DNA of 64,000 nt from Novosphingobium sp. Its GTDB lineage: Bacteria; Pseudomonadota; Alphaproteobacteria; Sphingomonadales; Sphingomonadaceae. Under the pieces are notes generated by a model. It saw only the letters and a program-made list of their open reading frames with translations. It was not told the origin of the DNA and searched no databases. Where the stretch lies: NCBI GenBank assembly GCA_017745295.1, contig JAGHZR010000006.1, positions 220,034 to 284,033 on the forward strand. Reading direction: 5' to 3'. Each line of letters starts with the position of its first letter. Position 1 is the stretch's first letter. Of the stretch, positions 45,245 through 54,671 are shown piece by piece. A program made the translations under genes and the position numbers.

Positions 45245-45369
45245 CTTAAAAGGTCCGCCCTTTCAGAGGTATCCCCATCTTTGCACGACACGGTGTGACG
45301 AGGTCACCGATTGCGCCGATGACTGGGATACCCGTAAGCGTCCGCCCAGGACCGTTCGCAGCAGAAAAC

Positions 45370-45523
45370 GCCGACTAAGCGGTCGTAGAGCGCGTCATCC
45401 CGGATCCCTGTTAGCTGCCGTAGGTTCACGGAATTGCGGATGAACCTGAACGACTTGGTATGGGACTTTCCGCTCGGTCCGGTTTGGAACGTTAGCTCGC
45501 AAAAAGCGGACGTTCGCGGGTTG
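45370..45523. repeat. Diverged dispersed repeat, copy B
   Basis: Noncoding block in the 527-bp gap 45245-45771, collinear with 33616-33775 (see copy A). The 72-nt distance between the first shared word and GAACCTGAACGA is identical in both. Nothing else is recognised in this gap. Confidence 0.55.
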
Positions 45524-45771
45524 GTCGACTGGAGGCTCTAGTGCAACACCTACGCGGTGACTAACACGCCGCGCCGGTCACGTCGCTTTGCGCAGGTAAA
45601 ATGGACATGACGATCGCCGCAACACGAAGACGCTTTTCGTAGGTGCGCGGCGAAATTTTTGATTCCCACTTCATTTTTTCGGAGCTTCGTGAGATCTGTG
45701 CACATGCGCTCCGGTCGAAAGCCAGGGCGCGGCGGCGGAAGCTGCGATGATCCTCGAAAAGGAGCAAGTCT

Positions 45772-46308
45772 ATGAGCCAGGCATTCTATTCCCACGCCTT
45801 CTCGTGCCTATACGACGAACGCGCACCGGTCGGTCAGCTCGGCCGGGGCGTGCACCATTCGGTCTTTCGATCGGTGCAATGGCGCGATATTGGAGGCGAC
45901 CCACTGGAAAAGGGGCGCATCCACGATTTTGCAGTGATCTGGGATGAAGACCACGATACCCGCGTTATCGAGGCCGCGGAAAAGCTGCATCTTGCCGGTT
46001 TCCTGTGGCCGGTCGTTTTCATCGGCGAGCGCAAGGGCGTGCTGACCATTCTATTCGCAGCCATGGCCGGGCCATTGCAGGATCGCCACACCGACCATCT
46101 TGCAAGCATACGGGCGATCGCGGAAGACGCCGGCGATGATCGATGGTCATGCCAGATGGGATGGTTCCAGCGCGTCGAGGTGCTGGAAGAGGGGACTAAC
46201 TGCAATGGTTCCGGCATCATCAATGATGCTGAATGGCGAGTTGTCAATTATCTCAACGGCATCGATGCCCTCTGGGAGCTCGGCGAGAAAAGCGGCGCAG
46301 CGGTCTAG
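45772..46308 (+). CDS. Hypothetical protein
   Basis: A 178-residue soluble protein with AAAAGGAG about 10 nt before the ATG, a strong ribosome site. It is mixed alpha/beta in appearance (DFAVIWDEDHDTRVIEAAEKL, LWPVVFIGERKGVLTILFA) and has no signal peptide. No domain recognised. It is 55 nt upstream of the next co-directional gene and may form an operon with it. Its placement in the defence-like cluster is the only hint of role. Confidence 0.75.
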   Translation: MSQAFYSHAFSCLYDERAPVGQLGRGVHHSVFRSVQWRDIGGDPLEKGRIHDFAVIWDEDHDTRVIEAAEKLHLAGFLWPVVFIGERKGVLTILFAAMAGPLQDRHTDHLASIRAIAEDAGDDRWSCQMGWFQRVEVLEEGTNCNGSGIINDAEWRVVNYLNGIDALWELGEKSGAAV

Positions 46309-46363
46309 AAAGTGGCAATATGCTGGCGGTCCCTGACCGCCATTGAATCTAGAAAGTCGACCA

Positions 46364-47203
46364 ATGCAGGAAAAGTCCAACGAAGAACTAGCCGCCATTG
46401 CGCAATGTCTTGGGCGCTCAGGCTACTTCATGGAATCGCGCATCATCAGTTCGCTGTGCAAGGAAGGCTTTTTTGTCGAGGCCAGCCCATCCTTTCTCGA
46501 CCCTAGAACAGGAAAAGCGCGCGAGATCGACATGATCGCCGAACGTTTCGACTGGGATGGTGATACGCATCACATGCAAGTTTCGGTGAAGACCAACTTC
46601 GTCGTAGAGGCTATAAACAATCGCTTCCCATTCGTTTTGATGACGCCGACGCCGTTCTCTCCAAGTAGTAACCATGAGGACCAGATAAAATACGTTCTTA
46701 CTCCGGAAAGCAGCAATCCGTTCCTGGACGAATTAAACGACTTCCTGTTTATGGAGCGGAGTCCGGCGAGCGAGGATCTGTACTCTCAGTTTGCCGAAAT
46801 CACCCGCAAGAAGGGTTCGTCGGAGTTGATGGCGTCTCACGGAGATGGCACTTATCAGTCTCTTCTTAAGATGAGTGAATATATCGAAGAGCGCCTTCAT
46901 GGCTTCGATGGCGAACAACGAGAATTCTGGCGGCTGCACTTCTGGCGCCCTGTACTGGTTCTGGGTGGCTCGCTTGTCGTGCAGGACACGGTCGGCGATG
47001 GCGAGAACCTTCGTTATGCTGATTACGCGCAACTGGCGTTCAACTGGCATGACCAGGATCGGCCCAGAAGTACGGTGATTGATGTCGTCACCGAAGCGCA
47101 TCTGCTCACACACATGTCCGCTATCTGTGACCGTGATACGGAAGTGGCCATCGCATTGGGCCGCTTCAGAACTGCAAATTTTCCGGAGGCCTTGCAGAGC
47201 TGA
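46364..47203 (+). CDS. Unknown protein with PD-(D/E)XK-like N-terminal region
   Basis: A 279-residue protein (ATG 46364; an in-frame GTG/ATG 21 nt upstream is possible). Residues 1-100 follow the layout of a restriction-endonuclease-like fold: ESRIISSLCKEGFFVEASPSF, then REIDMIAER with the acidic residue and MQVSVKTNF followed by NNRFPFVLM. The expected E-x-K reads S-V-K, so catalysis may be altered or lost. The C-terminal half has no match (EERLHGFDGEQREFWRLHFW). It could be a defence effector or a degenerate nuclease; confidence in function is low. Confidence 0.65.
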   Translation: MQEKSNEELAAIAQCLGRSGYFMESRIISSLCKEGFFVEASPSFLDPRTGKAREIDMIAERFDWDGDTHHMQVSVKTNFVVEAINNRFPFVLMTPTPFSPSSNHEDQIKYVLTPESSNPFLDELNDFLFMERSPASEDLYSQFAEITRKKGSSELMASHGDGTYQSLLKMSEYIEERLHGFDGEQREFWRLHFWRPVLVLGGSLVVQDTVGDGENLRYADYAQLAFNWHDQDRPRSTVIDVVTEAHLLTHMSAICDRDTEVAIALGRFRTANFPEALQS

Positions 47204-47291
47204 GCCGTCATGGGTCGGGTGTGCTCCGCCTGAACGCCGAGTCGTGCGACTTTTGGGCCATTCACGACGCATCCGCCGGTGGTGGCCTCCA

Positions 47292-47509
47292 CTAGAAGTG
47301 GAATGATGCAAGCTCCTCGATCGTATCGATGATCTCGCTAGCTGGCGGTACAGCTTCAAGCTTCCGGACGAAGGTGTATGCTCCAGGCAGGATCGATAGG
47401 GCCCCAGATCGGGAAGCCACTTTCCAAGCCTGTGCTCAAGTGCTGTCCAGCGAGGGCTTTCGATCATCTCCGCAACCGCCGAGGCCACGTCGATGACGAG
47501 GGGCACCAT
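47292..47509 (-). pseudogene. Small gene remnant with an apparent frameshift
   Basis: Reading leftward from ATG 47509 gives MVPLVIDVASAVAEMIESP and continues RWTALEHRLGKWLPDLGPYR. A coding-like sequence then continues in a different frame (GAYTFVRKLEAVPPASEIID...IEELASFHF) to a stop at 47292. A single indel near 47390 would join them into a protein of about 72 residues. It lies just downstream of the large STAND gene on the same strand. The rest of the gap 47204-47534 is empty. Confidence 0.3.
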
Positions 47510-47534
47510 GACAAGCGTCGTGATTGCTATCCCA

Positions 47535-50500
47535 TCACCATTCGAACCTCTCGTCCCGCTCCCTGTCATGCCGAGCCTCCCAGTCGCGAATGTGCTCGAT
47601 CTGCTCTTTGAACGCGGGAATTGCTGCTGTTGCTGCCTGGGCGATTTTGGGATCGGCATCTCCTGCCAGCTCTTCGATCAAAGGCAGCCTGCTCTGCAGG
47701 ATTGCCGCCAACGAACCGCTCCATCCGTTTGGCCGAAAACGTCCGACCATGGCGTTCAGAACTTCGACGCCATCAGGTGCCCCCGCTAAAACCTGCCGAG
47801 CGATCTTTGTCCAACGCACCGGCGCAGAGTTCTCCTCGAATGGATCAACAGGCGCATCCGACGGTTCAATTTCCTCCCATAGCGGAACGACCTGGGCTAG
47901 ATTGACATAGCGCGTGCCGGGCGCCTCCTGCGCCCACTCGAGAGCAACAGCGGGCTCCATCTTCGAGGCAGGATGAAGCTTTCCGAGGCGATGGCTTGTG
48001 AACAGCTCAGACACCCCGGAATCCTCGCCGACGCCTTCGATCAGTTCATCGAGCACAATTCGTGGAAATTTCTCGGCTAAAACCCCTGCATATTCTATGA
48101 AATCATTGGGAAAAATGCTGAAATCGAGTACGGCATTGCGGAGATTGCAGCATAATTTGCGTGCCGCTTCCTGATCCTTCTGCGGATCAAGACATGCTTC
48201 AGCGATTTCCTTGTACTCGTATCCTTTAGTGTTGTCCTCACGATTTAGAGTCGTTTCGACGAGAAGTTCAACGCCAACGCCTTTCTCGATGTCGTCAAGA
48301 GAGGTCTTGTCCGAACTGTGGCGGACGATACACGAATTCATGATGTCGAAGGACACCTCTGCGGCGTCATGGCGCGTCATGAGCGCTTTCATTACCCGCG
48401 CAAACTCGCTGGTCGGGTGATTTTTCCAGTCCACGCCGTATCCCAGACGACCGAACGTCCATGCAGGCACCGTCGCCATGGTACATGCCCGCTCTATCCT
48501 TACAAACCCGCGCTCTGTCAGCCCGACACTGACCTGCATGGCAATGACGTCGCCATGCAGTGCCGCATCCTCAAGCGCCTCATCCAGGATCGTCTCGGCT
48601 GCTGCCGGATGCTGGGCGACCACGCCGCCCAAGAACATCGCTGGCAGGTTGTATGATCCCTTGTGATTGCCATCAAGCCACTGGTCTCGAACCAACTCCC
48701 ATGCGAGTGAGATATTTGCCGCGCACTTGCCCAGTTTATTTATCGCAGTGACGACGCGGTAGGATTCAGCTCGAGCAAGCGCGGGCAAATGCTCCCTCAG
48801 CTGGTCAAGATTGGCGGCCAGCTCGCGCCCGATCTCCCGTCCTACAGCATTGGCCTGTTCCTCTGCGGCTTTACGCCTATCTTTATCATCGAAGTCGACA
48901 TCTGCGATATCCAGCACACTCCAACCTTTCGGGGACAGGTAGCTTGCGATACGCTCCGACATAGTCCGCGGCTGCAGGCGATCGACCAGAGCGTGAAGCT
49001 TCTCGATGTCGTCCTGTCGATCGGTGCCTTGCAGCCGCCGCAGGGCTCCGCGGGATGCAACCCACCCTTCCGGCCAGCCACCGCTGGCTACAAACGCCTC
49101 TGCCAAAATCACCATCTGATCCAACATTCTCGTTCGCAGGACGAGACGGGGAAACTCCTGCGCCACCATCTTCTGGACCTCACTCCGCAAATGGGGGAGT
49201 TCCGCAAGCTTCGTCGCAGCGTTCAGACCAGCTTCGAACCAACCGATGAAATCGTTGCTTGAACGCGGTTCGTAGCCGTAGTCCCGTTTCCTTGTACCAA
49301 AATCGAAGCCGTGGCCCGACATGAAATGGTCGGTCTGAAGCATGGCACGGAGCGCCGACAACGACAAGACATGGTCTCGACCACTTGCACTTTTCGCGAA
49401 TTTCACAATTGTCTCGGCACGGACCTGCGGCGATGCGTGCGTGCCGGAGAGGTAAAGGGCAAACAGCGACTTGAAGACATTAATCGCCTCGCCCAGATCG
49501 TTTGATTCCGCCGCATCACCGGTGAATTCTGCTATCAGCTTTACAACCCGCTCGAACTTGTCTGCATCGTAGGCGAGCGCACGGAGCAGCCGTAAAATTC
49601 TCTGTCGGCTCCCATGGTCCATCCCGAAGAGACCGCGTCCGCGCAAGGCGGCCCTTTCCAGACTTTCGAGCACTGCCTTGGGGGCGACGGGTGCAACGTT
49701 TTCGAGCAATGTAAGGCCAAGGGTGTCCAGCTGCTCAACCCTGGACAAATCGCCCCCTTCTCCCAGCCAGCGATCCACTATCTGTTGCGCTTCGGGAGAG
49801 TCATGCAGGCACCCGATCCGCCTGGAAAAGGACTTCAGCAATCTTGCTGGCACCTTGCCGGAAAAAGCCGTCATGACCTTTGACGGGGGAATATCCTGCA
49901 ATGCCTGCTTGGCTAGCCGAAGGGCCAGTGCATGCGGCAGAATTGCTCGCCACTGCCCGCGCTTTTGCACCAGTTGCCGGCGGTATAGTTCCGAGACATG
50001 TGCAAAGACATCGTCAATGCCTTGGCCCGCCAAGAATGCCAGTATAGCCAGTTCGCTCTCATCCCCCTCAAGCGTCTCGACATCGAAGGAATAAACCAGC
50101 GAACAGACCATAGCGGCCCGCAGCAATGCCGGGTTATCGTCGTTTTTCTGGCGAAACAGCCGCCTGAACAACTCGCTGTCATTCAAATTGGCAAGTGACA
50201 CTCCGTCCCGAGCGGTCTCGGCCAATGCGAGTGCAACGCGGAAGTTTCCCTCCGAGAACTGCGTAACTACTCTTATTTCTGGTTGCGTGAGCTGCGGGTA
50301 TCGTCGCTCGACGAGCTTTTCGATGATTGTTTCAGATGCGGGCTCAAGCTTGAAGACATCCGTATTTTCGGGTGTATCATCGGCGATATCGTATTCGATC
50401 GTGATGACGCTCACCGGTGCTGGAGAGAGTTTCTGCTGAGCGACCAGCTTGCGGTGCAGAGCAATCCCGCAATTGTCGATGACAAGGACACAGCGCTGGG

Positions 50501-51374
50501 CGTGGCCCTGTAGGTATCCGAGAAGCTCCAGGGGAACGGGATCAGGTTCGTCCGCAACGTCTGAATATATGGCGAAATCAGGGCTGAGCGGGTTCGAACC
50601 CAGCCTCTCATCGAACAGCGCCTGGACAAATCTCGTTTTTCCAACGCCGGATAGTCCCACCAAGCGGATCGCGCTCTTGGGATCACCAAGAATCTCACGG
50701 ACCCGGTCAATACCAGCGACGATGCCAAGGCTCCCTCCATCACCAAGCCGGGCACCCTTCAGTCGAAAGTGATCGTCTGTGAAGTACTCTTCATCCATTG
50801 ATCCGGGAGAACTCGACCAGTCACCGAAGGGGCGCCACCCGGCGAGAGCGAGCCCCACTCGAACGCGCACCCAGGGAATCAGCCCTGGGTTCTGATTTAC
50901 CCATGTCGCGATCCGCTGCCGGTCATAGTAGTCGACATGAAGCCGGTTTGCCCCCGGCAGATCGCCAAGGGCTTCACGCATCGCCAAACGCCGGTCTCTA
51001 AGTGCAGTATCGGCGAGCGATCCCTTCGAGCTGACGATCACGTAGGCACCGTGGCTGTCTGCGAGATCGACAATCGCATCCCGCAGGCGGCCGTTTGGCC
51101 GCATCTCTTTGATTATGGCAGACCGACTGAAATCTTCGGCCTTCACTTGAAAACCTGTTCGCCCACGCGGGATGTACCCGCCGACCTCACCATCGGCCAG
51201 GTCGATCCTGACATCTATGCCGCCCTCGGGTGCGTTCTGGTGACCGCCGTAGGTCACACCTGCTGCAGAAAAACCGTGCTTGACGCTCTCCTGTTCGGCC
51301 ATGCGGCCCACAAGCGTTCGAAGATCAGCGTCTCCAAGCTTCTCTATATGCTCCGGCGTCACCTCGAATATCAT
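47535..51374 (-). CDS. Large nuclease-STAND NTPase, putative Avs-like antiphage protein
   Basis: A 1279-residue protein (ATG 51374; the frame is open to 51620 but the extension is low-quality sequence). Residues ~1-110 look like a DUF4297/Cap4-like PD-(D/E)XK nuclease: Asp54 in GGIDVRI and the QVK triplet at 76-78 (GFQVKAEDF). Residues ~230-460 are a P-loop NTPase with Walker A GLSGVGKTR (Gly245, Lys246, Thr247) and Walker B CVLVIDNCG. The remaining 800 residues are helical and repeat-like, as in sensor domains. Nuclease + STAND + long helical sensor is the Avs layout, so phage-protein-triggered DNA degradation is the leading hypothesis. It is downstream of and co-directional with the RloC-like gene, 318 bp apart. 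Confidence 0.8.
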   Translation of the reverse strand: MIFEVTPEHIEKLGDADLRTLVGRMAEQESVKHGFSAAGVTYGGHQNAPEGGIDVRIDLADGEVGGYIPRGRTGFQVKAEDFSRSAIIKEMRPNGRLRDAIVDLADSHGAYVIVSSKGSLADTALRDRRLAMREALGDLPGANRLHVDYYDRQRIATWVNQNPGLIPWVRVRVGLALAGWRPFGDWSSSPGSMDEEYFTDDHFRLKGARLGDGGSLGIVAGIDRVREILGDPKSAIRLVGLSGVGKTRFVQALFDERLGSNPLSPDFAIYSDVADEPDPVPLELLGYLQGHAQRCVLVIDNCGIALHRKLVAQQKLSPAPVSVITIEYDIADDTPENTDVFKLEPASETIIEKLVERRYPQLTQPEIRVVTQFSEGNFRVALALAETARDGVSLANLNDSELFRRLFRQKNDDNPALLRAAMVCSLVYSFDVETLEGDESELAILAFLAGQGIDDVFAHVSELYRRQLVQKRGQWRAILPHALALRLAKQALQDIPPSKVMTAFSGKVPARLLKSFSRRIGCLHDSPEAQQIVDRWLGEGGDLSRVEQLDTLGLTLLENVAPVAPKAVLESLERAALRGRGLFGMDHGSRQRILRLLRALAYDADKFERVVKLIAEFTGDAAESNDLGEAINVFKSLFALYLSGTHASPQVRAETIVKFAKSASGRDHVLSLSALRAMLQTDHFMSGHGFDFGTRKRDYGYEPRSSNDFIGWFEAGLNAATKLAELPHLRSEVQKMVAQEFPRLVLRTRMLDQMVILAEAFVASGGWPEGWVASRGALRRLQGTDRQDDIEKLHALVDRLQPRTMSERIASYLSPKGWSVLDIADVDFDDKDRRKAAEEQANAVGREIGRELAANLDQLREHLPALARAESYRVVTAINKLGKCAANISLAWELVRDQWLDGNHKGSYNLPAMFLGGVVAQHPAAAETILDEALEDAALHGDVIAMQVSVGLTERGFVRIERACTMATVPAWTFGRLGYGVDWKNHPTSEFARVMKALMTRHDAAEVSFDIMNSCIVRHSSDKTSLDDIEKGVGVELLVETTLNREDNTKGYEYKEIAEACLDPQKDQEAARKLCCNLRNAVLDFSIFPNDFIEYAGVLAEKFPRIVLDELIEGVGEDSGVSELFTSHRLGKLHPASKMEPAVALEWAQEAPGTRYVNLAQVVPLWEEIEPSDAPVDPFEENSAPVRWTKIARQVLAGAPDGVEVLNAMVGRFRPNGWSGSLAAILQSRLPLIEELAGDADPKIAQAATAAIPAFKEQIEHIRDWEARHDRERDERFEW

Positions 51375-51692
51375 TTGGCGGTCGTTTCTCGCATACGGTC
51401 GTTTCCTTGTACCCCGCCATACGTTCGCGCATCTGATCCTCGTCGGCAAGCGAACGGCGGATGACAGCCTTATCCCAAAAGATGCTGCAAACGCTTTTTG
51501 ATGCTTCTGGCCCCGAATACCGCCGTCCCACCCACTAAGGATTGAAGAAGCGGACGTTTCGCACCTAGAGTGAAGACATCGCTCACGGAATGGCGACAAA
51601 GGCATAAAGGGGGAAAGCAAGGCGGCGCGACTCTGCCAGCAGATGGATCAGTTTGGCCGACGACGGTGCGATCGCCTTGAGTTGACCCGTCT
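51375..51692. other. Gap between RloC-like and STAND genes
   Basis: 318 bp. The STAND frame remains open up to 51620, but codon and amino-acid quality upstream of 51374 are poor. A word AAGCGGACGTTTCGCA (51553) resembles the end of the dispersed repeats. No terminator or clear promoter found. Confidence 0.35.
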
Positions 51693-53990
51693 TCACCCAC
51701 ACAGACTTTTCACCCTGGCAAGATGCTTGGGATCCGCCTTTTCGATCAGTTCGAAGAGCGCGGCAACCGCCCCGCGGGTCTCTTCGAGCGTCATTGTAGA
51801 GAAGGAAAGCAGGTCATCGATATTGTCCGAATGAGATTCGACTTGGGTCAAGCGTTCAAGCGCTGCTAGTCTGTCCCGATCGAGTTCTGGGTAATCGGTG
51901 CATAGCTTATCAAGCTGGCTCGGAAGGCCACCGCTACCCGGGCACTTGAAGGCCAGGAAAACGTCGAGCACGCGTCGCATCACGTTCGGAATCATGTAAC
52001 CATGGTCGTCGTACGCATCGGGCTTCTCCGAGAACCGAAGGACGTGGCTGAACAGGAAATGGTACTCTGAATCGTACTCGCGCAGCAGCTTTGACATTTC
52101 CACGATGGTTGAAGAACGTCGCAGCTGTCCCTCAGGAACGGACACGTCGATGAACAAGAAGTTGGCCGTAGGTTCCTTATCTTTCGGGGGGCGAACCCTG
52201 CCTCTCCATGCCTTTCTAAACTCGCTCATGCACTGCAGATTGTGGGTCAGGATAAAGACCTGAGCCGCGTTCTGAAGCCGCGTCCGCACGAGTGAACATG
52301 CGAAGTTCAAAGCCTTCGTATCCAGGCTCGAGACGGGATCGTCGATGACGACGATCACATCCTTGAGCTTGCGGTTGTCGGCTTCGATCGAAGACAAGAA
52401 ATAGGAGATCGCGATCGCAGTTTTCTCCCCTTCGCTCGGCACACCGGCCAAGGGCTCTCCGTGCCGCTGAAGTTCGTATCCTTCATCGATCGGATTGATC
52501 GTCAATTCGCCGTGACCAAGGTATGCCGCGACAAGCCGATTGATGACGCTGGCAGCGGGACCGTGCGTCCTTATCCGCTGCTGTAACTCTCGTGCCGTGT
52601 CCCTGAGCGCCGTTACTTTATCGGATGCCTCGTTGAGCCTGAGACATGAGGAATCCCATTCCTGTTTCACGTTGGAAAAATCGTCGCGACAGTCGATTAT
52701 GAAGTGCCGCCGAATTTCGGATTCTGCGTCGTCCTTTCGCTTCGAAAAGTCCGTCACCGACTGGTTATGTGCTGAGATGGTTTCGTTAGCTGTGACGAGG
52801 GCAACCGCCAGTCTTCCCGCTGTGGCAACGACATCACTTTCAGCAGCAATCCCGCTCATATCTGCGGGTGCAGCCGGGCGTTCAATTTTGATCGAGAGAA
52901 CCGCCTGCACCGTTCCAAGCTGCTTCACCAGCTGGTCTACGTCCTTCTGGATCGCATCGCGGACGACCCTGAAATCCGCGCGCAGCTCCATGGAGAGATT
53001 GTCCAAATCTGGGAGAAGGGAGGGAAGGCGGGCGGATGTCCCGATGAGTTCGTCCAGGCGATCGGCCGTCTTCGCCAGACGCGCTACAAAATTGTCGACT
53101 TTGTCGTCCAGGGCCGAGGTCAGGAGGGACCGGCGATCAGCGGAAATTGCGGTACCACAGAACAGGCAATTCGAAACACCGTGGCTCTCGTGGTAGTCGT
53201 GCCCGTGCTTGATCCAGAGCAGCATGTCGGGATACTTCTGCACCTCGTCGAGTGCGACCCTCGCCAGTGATTGCCCGCATACGTCTGCGATGAAACGGTA
53301 GGCCGTTTCAACCGCGCCGCTGTCAAAGCTCACTGTGGTCAGGCGCGGCATCGGTTCTGCCATCCTGCGCGTGTCTTCGGCTACCTTCAATTCCTCGTCG
53401 GTCAGCGCGGGATGCTCATCGTCCTTCCAGGCAAAATAGTCTCTGGCGAGAGCAGGAGCCTCATATTTGCGGCTGCCAAGATGGAGGCGGGAGGCTATTG
53501 ACTTGGCGCGCTCCTTTTTGAAGTTACTGAAGGTCTTCTCTGCCGCCTTTTCGGTGGCTGCCGCTATCACTTTTGCAGCCTCAGCCTTTACGATTTCGCC
53601 TTCAATCTGCGTCAACTCTTTGGCTGCGTCAGCTTGATCGGCGCCAATGTAGAAAACCGGACTTGCTCGCCCTGCAGCCCACTGCAAGTTCCGCTCAATA
53701 TAGTCCGCATTGAACACGAGCAGACGCCGCTCGAGGCCTGTCGGTTGGGTGGGGCAGCCGAAGACGGTGCCGTCTTCCATCGCTATTTCAAATGTGCCCC
53801 CCGCTGGCAGTTTGGGATGGGCTTCGCCCCCTTCTAGGCTGGCGAACAGCCTCGATAACGTGCTCTTTCCAGATCCGTTGAATCCGTAGATCAGATTGTA
53901 CCGCCGGAACTGAAGGGAAGGCGCCCGCGCACCTCGATCGGCATATATTCCCATGCCTTGTAGCGATTTGATATTCGTGATCATCACCAT
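51693..53990 (-). CDS. RloC-like AAA_13 ATPase (putative anticodon nuclease)
   Basis: A 765-residue SMC/Rad50-like ATPase. Walker A GFNGSGKST (residues 36-44), a coiled-coil middle containing a zinc-hook-like CLFC (Cys275 and Cys278), an ABC signature in GVPSEGEKTAIAISYF, and Walker B VIVVIDDPVSSLD. The C-terminal ~170 residues correspond to the anticodon-nuclease region of PrrC/RloC; the Arg-x3-Glu...His triad has candidates Arg672, Asp676 (Asp instead of Glu) and His720 (VESHSDN). Family knowledge: RloC cleaves tRNA on DNA damage or phage attack. ATP-driven sensing is likely; nuclease activity is uncertain because of the Asp. Start ATG 53990 has no clear ribosome site. Confidence 0.8.
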   Translation of the reverse strand: MVMITNIKSLQGMGIYADRGARAPSLQFRRYNLIYGFNGSGKSTLSRLFASLEGGEAHPKLPAGGTFEIAMEDGTVFGCPTQPTGLERRLLVFNADYIERNLQWAAGRASPVFYIGADQADAAKELTQIEGEIVKAEAAKVIAAATEKAAEKTFSNFKKERAKSIASRLHLGSRKYEAPALARDYFAWKDDEHPALTDEELKVAEDTRRMAEPMPRLTTVSFDSGAVETAYRFIADVCGQSLARVALDEVQKYPDMLLWIKHGHDYHESHGVSNCLFCGTAISADRRSLLTSALDDKVDNFVARLAKTADRLDELIGTSARLPSLLPDLDNLSMELRADFRVVRDAIQKDVDQLVKQLGTVQAVLSIKIERPAAPADMSGIAAESDVVATAGRLAVALVTANETISAHNQSVTDFSKRKDDAESEIRRHFIIDCRDDFSNVKQEWDSSCLRLNEASDKVTALRDTARELQQRIRTHGPAASVINRLVAAYLGHGELTINPIDEGYELQRHGEPLAGVPSEGEKTAIAISYFLSSIEADNRKLKDVIVVIDDPVSSLDTKALNFACSLVRTRLQNAAQVFILTHNLQCMSEFRKAWRGRVRPPKDKEPTANFLFIDVSVPEGQLRRSSTIVEMSKLLREYDSEYHFLFSHVLRFSEKPDAYDDHGYMIPNVMRRVLDVFLAFKCPGSGGLPSQLDKLCTDYPELDRDRLAALERLTQVESHSDNIDDLLSFSTMTLEETRGAVAALFELIEKADPKHLARVKSLCG

Positions 53991-54671
53991 ACTTTGAATT
54001 CATGTCATCAGCAGAACGAAGTCAACGTCCTGGACCATAAACTTGGACGTAAGAAATGATGATCCACAGTTGAGTTTTGCGGCAGCTGCCGTGGGGCGCT
54101 GAGGAAGGAATTTTGGGCATCGAAATCTGCCTCCAGAAGATCTTCTGTCAGCTTGTGCCTACGTTTGGAAATGCCGTGCAGCGCGTCCTTGGTGAGGGAC
54201 GCCTGCCGCTGTTTCGTGGTCCAATTCCGAGGTGCCAACCGCCGCCGAACTGGATGAAAAGCGCCGGCCCACGGGCAGCGTGCCAATTCGCAGTTCTGTC
54301 TCTAGGGAAGCCTGTGAGCCAATGGGTCTCCTCCTATGATCGCGAGCGCTATTTGGTCCCCAAATCAGAACGAACATGGAACGTTGCACGAGAGGCGTTT
54401 CTAATCCTGGCCGGGCTGGCGCGCTGGACGCAAGCGTCCGGTCAGCACGTTAGGCTTGCTCGGTATAGCCTGCGAAAGTGGTTAGTGCTCTGTGGAAGGT
54501 GCTTTATCGGGAGCGCACGCATAGTCTTCTAGACGATCTGCTCTTCCGCCATTGCGTAGTGATCTGATCCCGGAAAACTGGATCATTTTGAGTTAGAGTT
54601 TTCGCCGTAATCTCCCTTGGCTGGTAGAAACCTCGGGCTCAGACCAGCGCTCAAGAGTAAGTTGCCGCGCT
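53991..54671. other. 680-bp region without a convincing gene
   Basis: Open frames on both strands (for example 54008-54286 leftward and 54077-54532 rightward) lack ribosome sites and recognisable motifs. Stretches at both sides (GGACCATAAACTTGGACGT near 54035 and CGGAAAACTGGATC near 54567) are lower in GC than their surroundings. It may be a decayed insertion element, but no transposase motif or matching terminal repeats could be shown. Confidence 0.35.

Noticed and set aside
53991..54671. Insertion sequence between the RloC-like gene and the next gene
   Set aside because: Lower-GC flanking words hint at a decayed element, but no transposase motif, inverted ends or target duplication could be shown.
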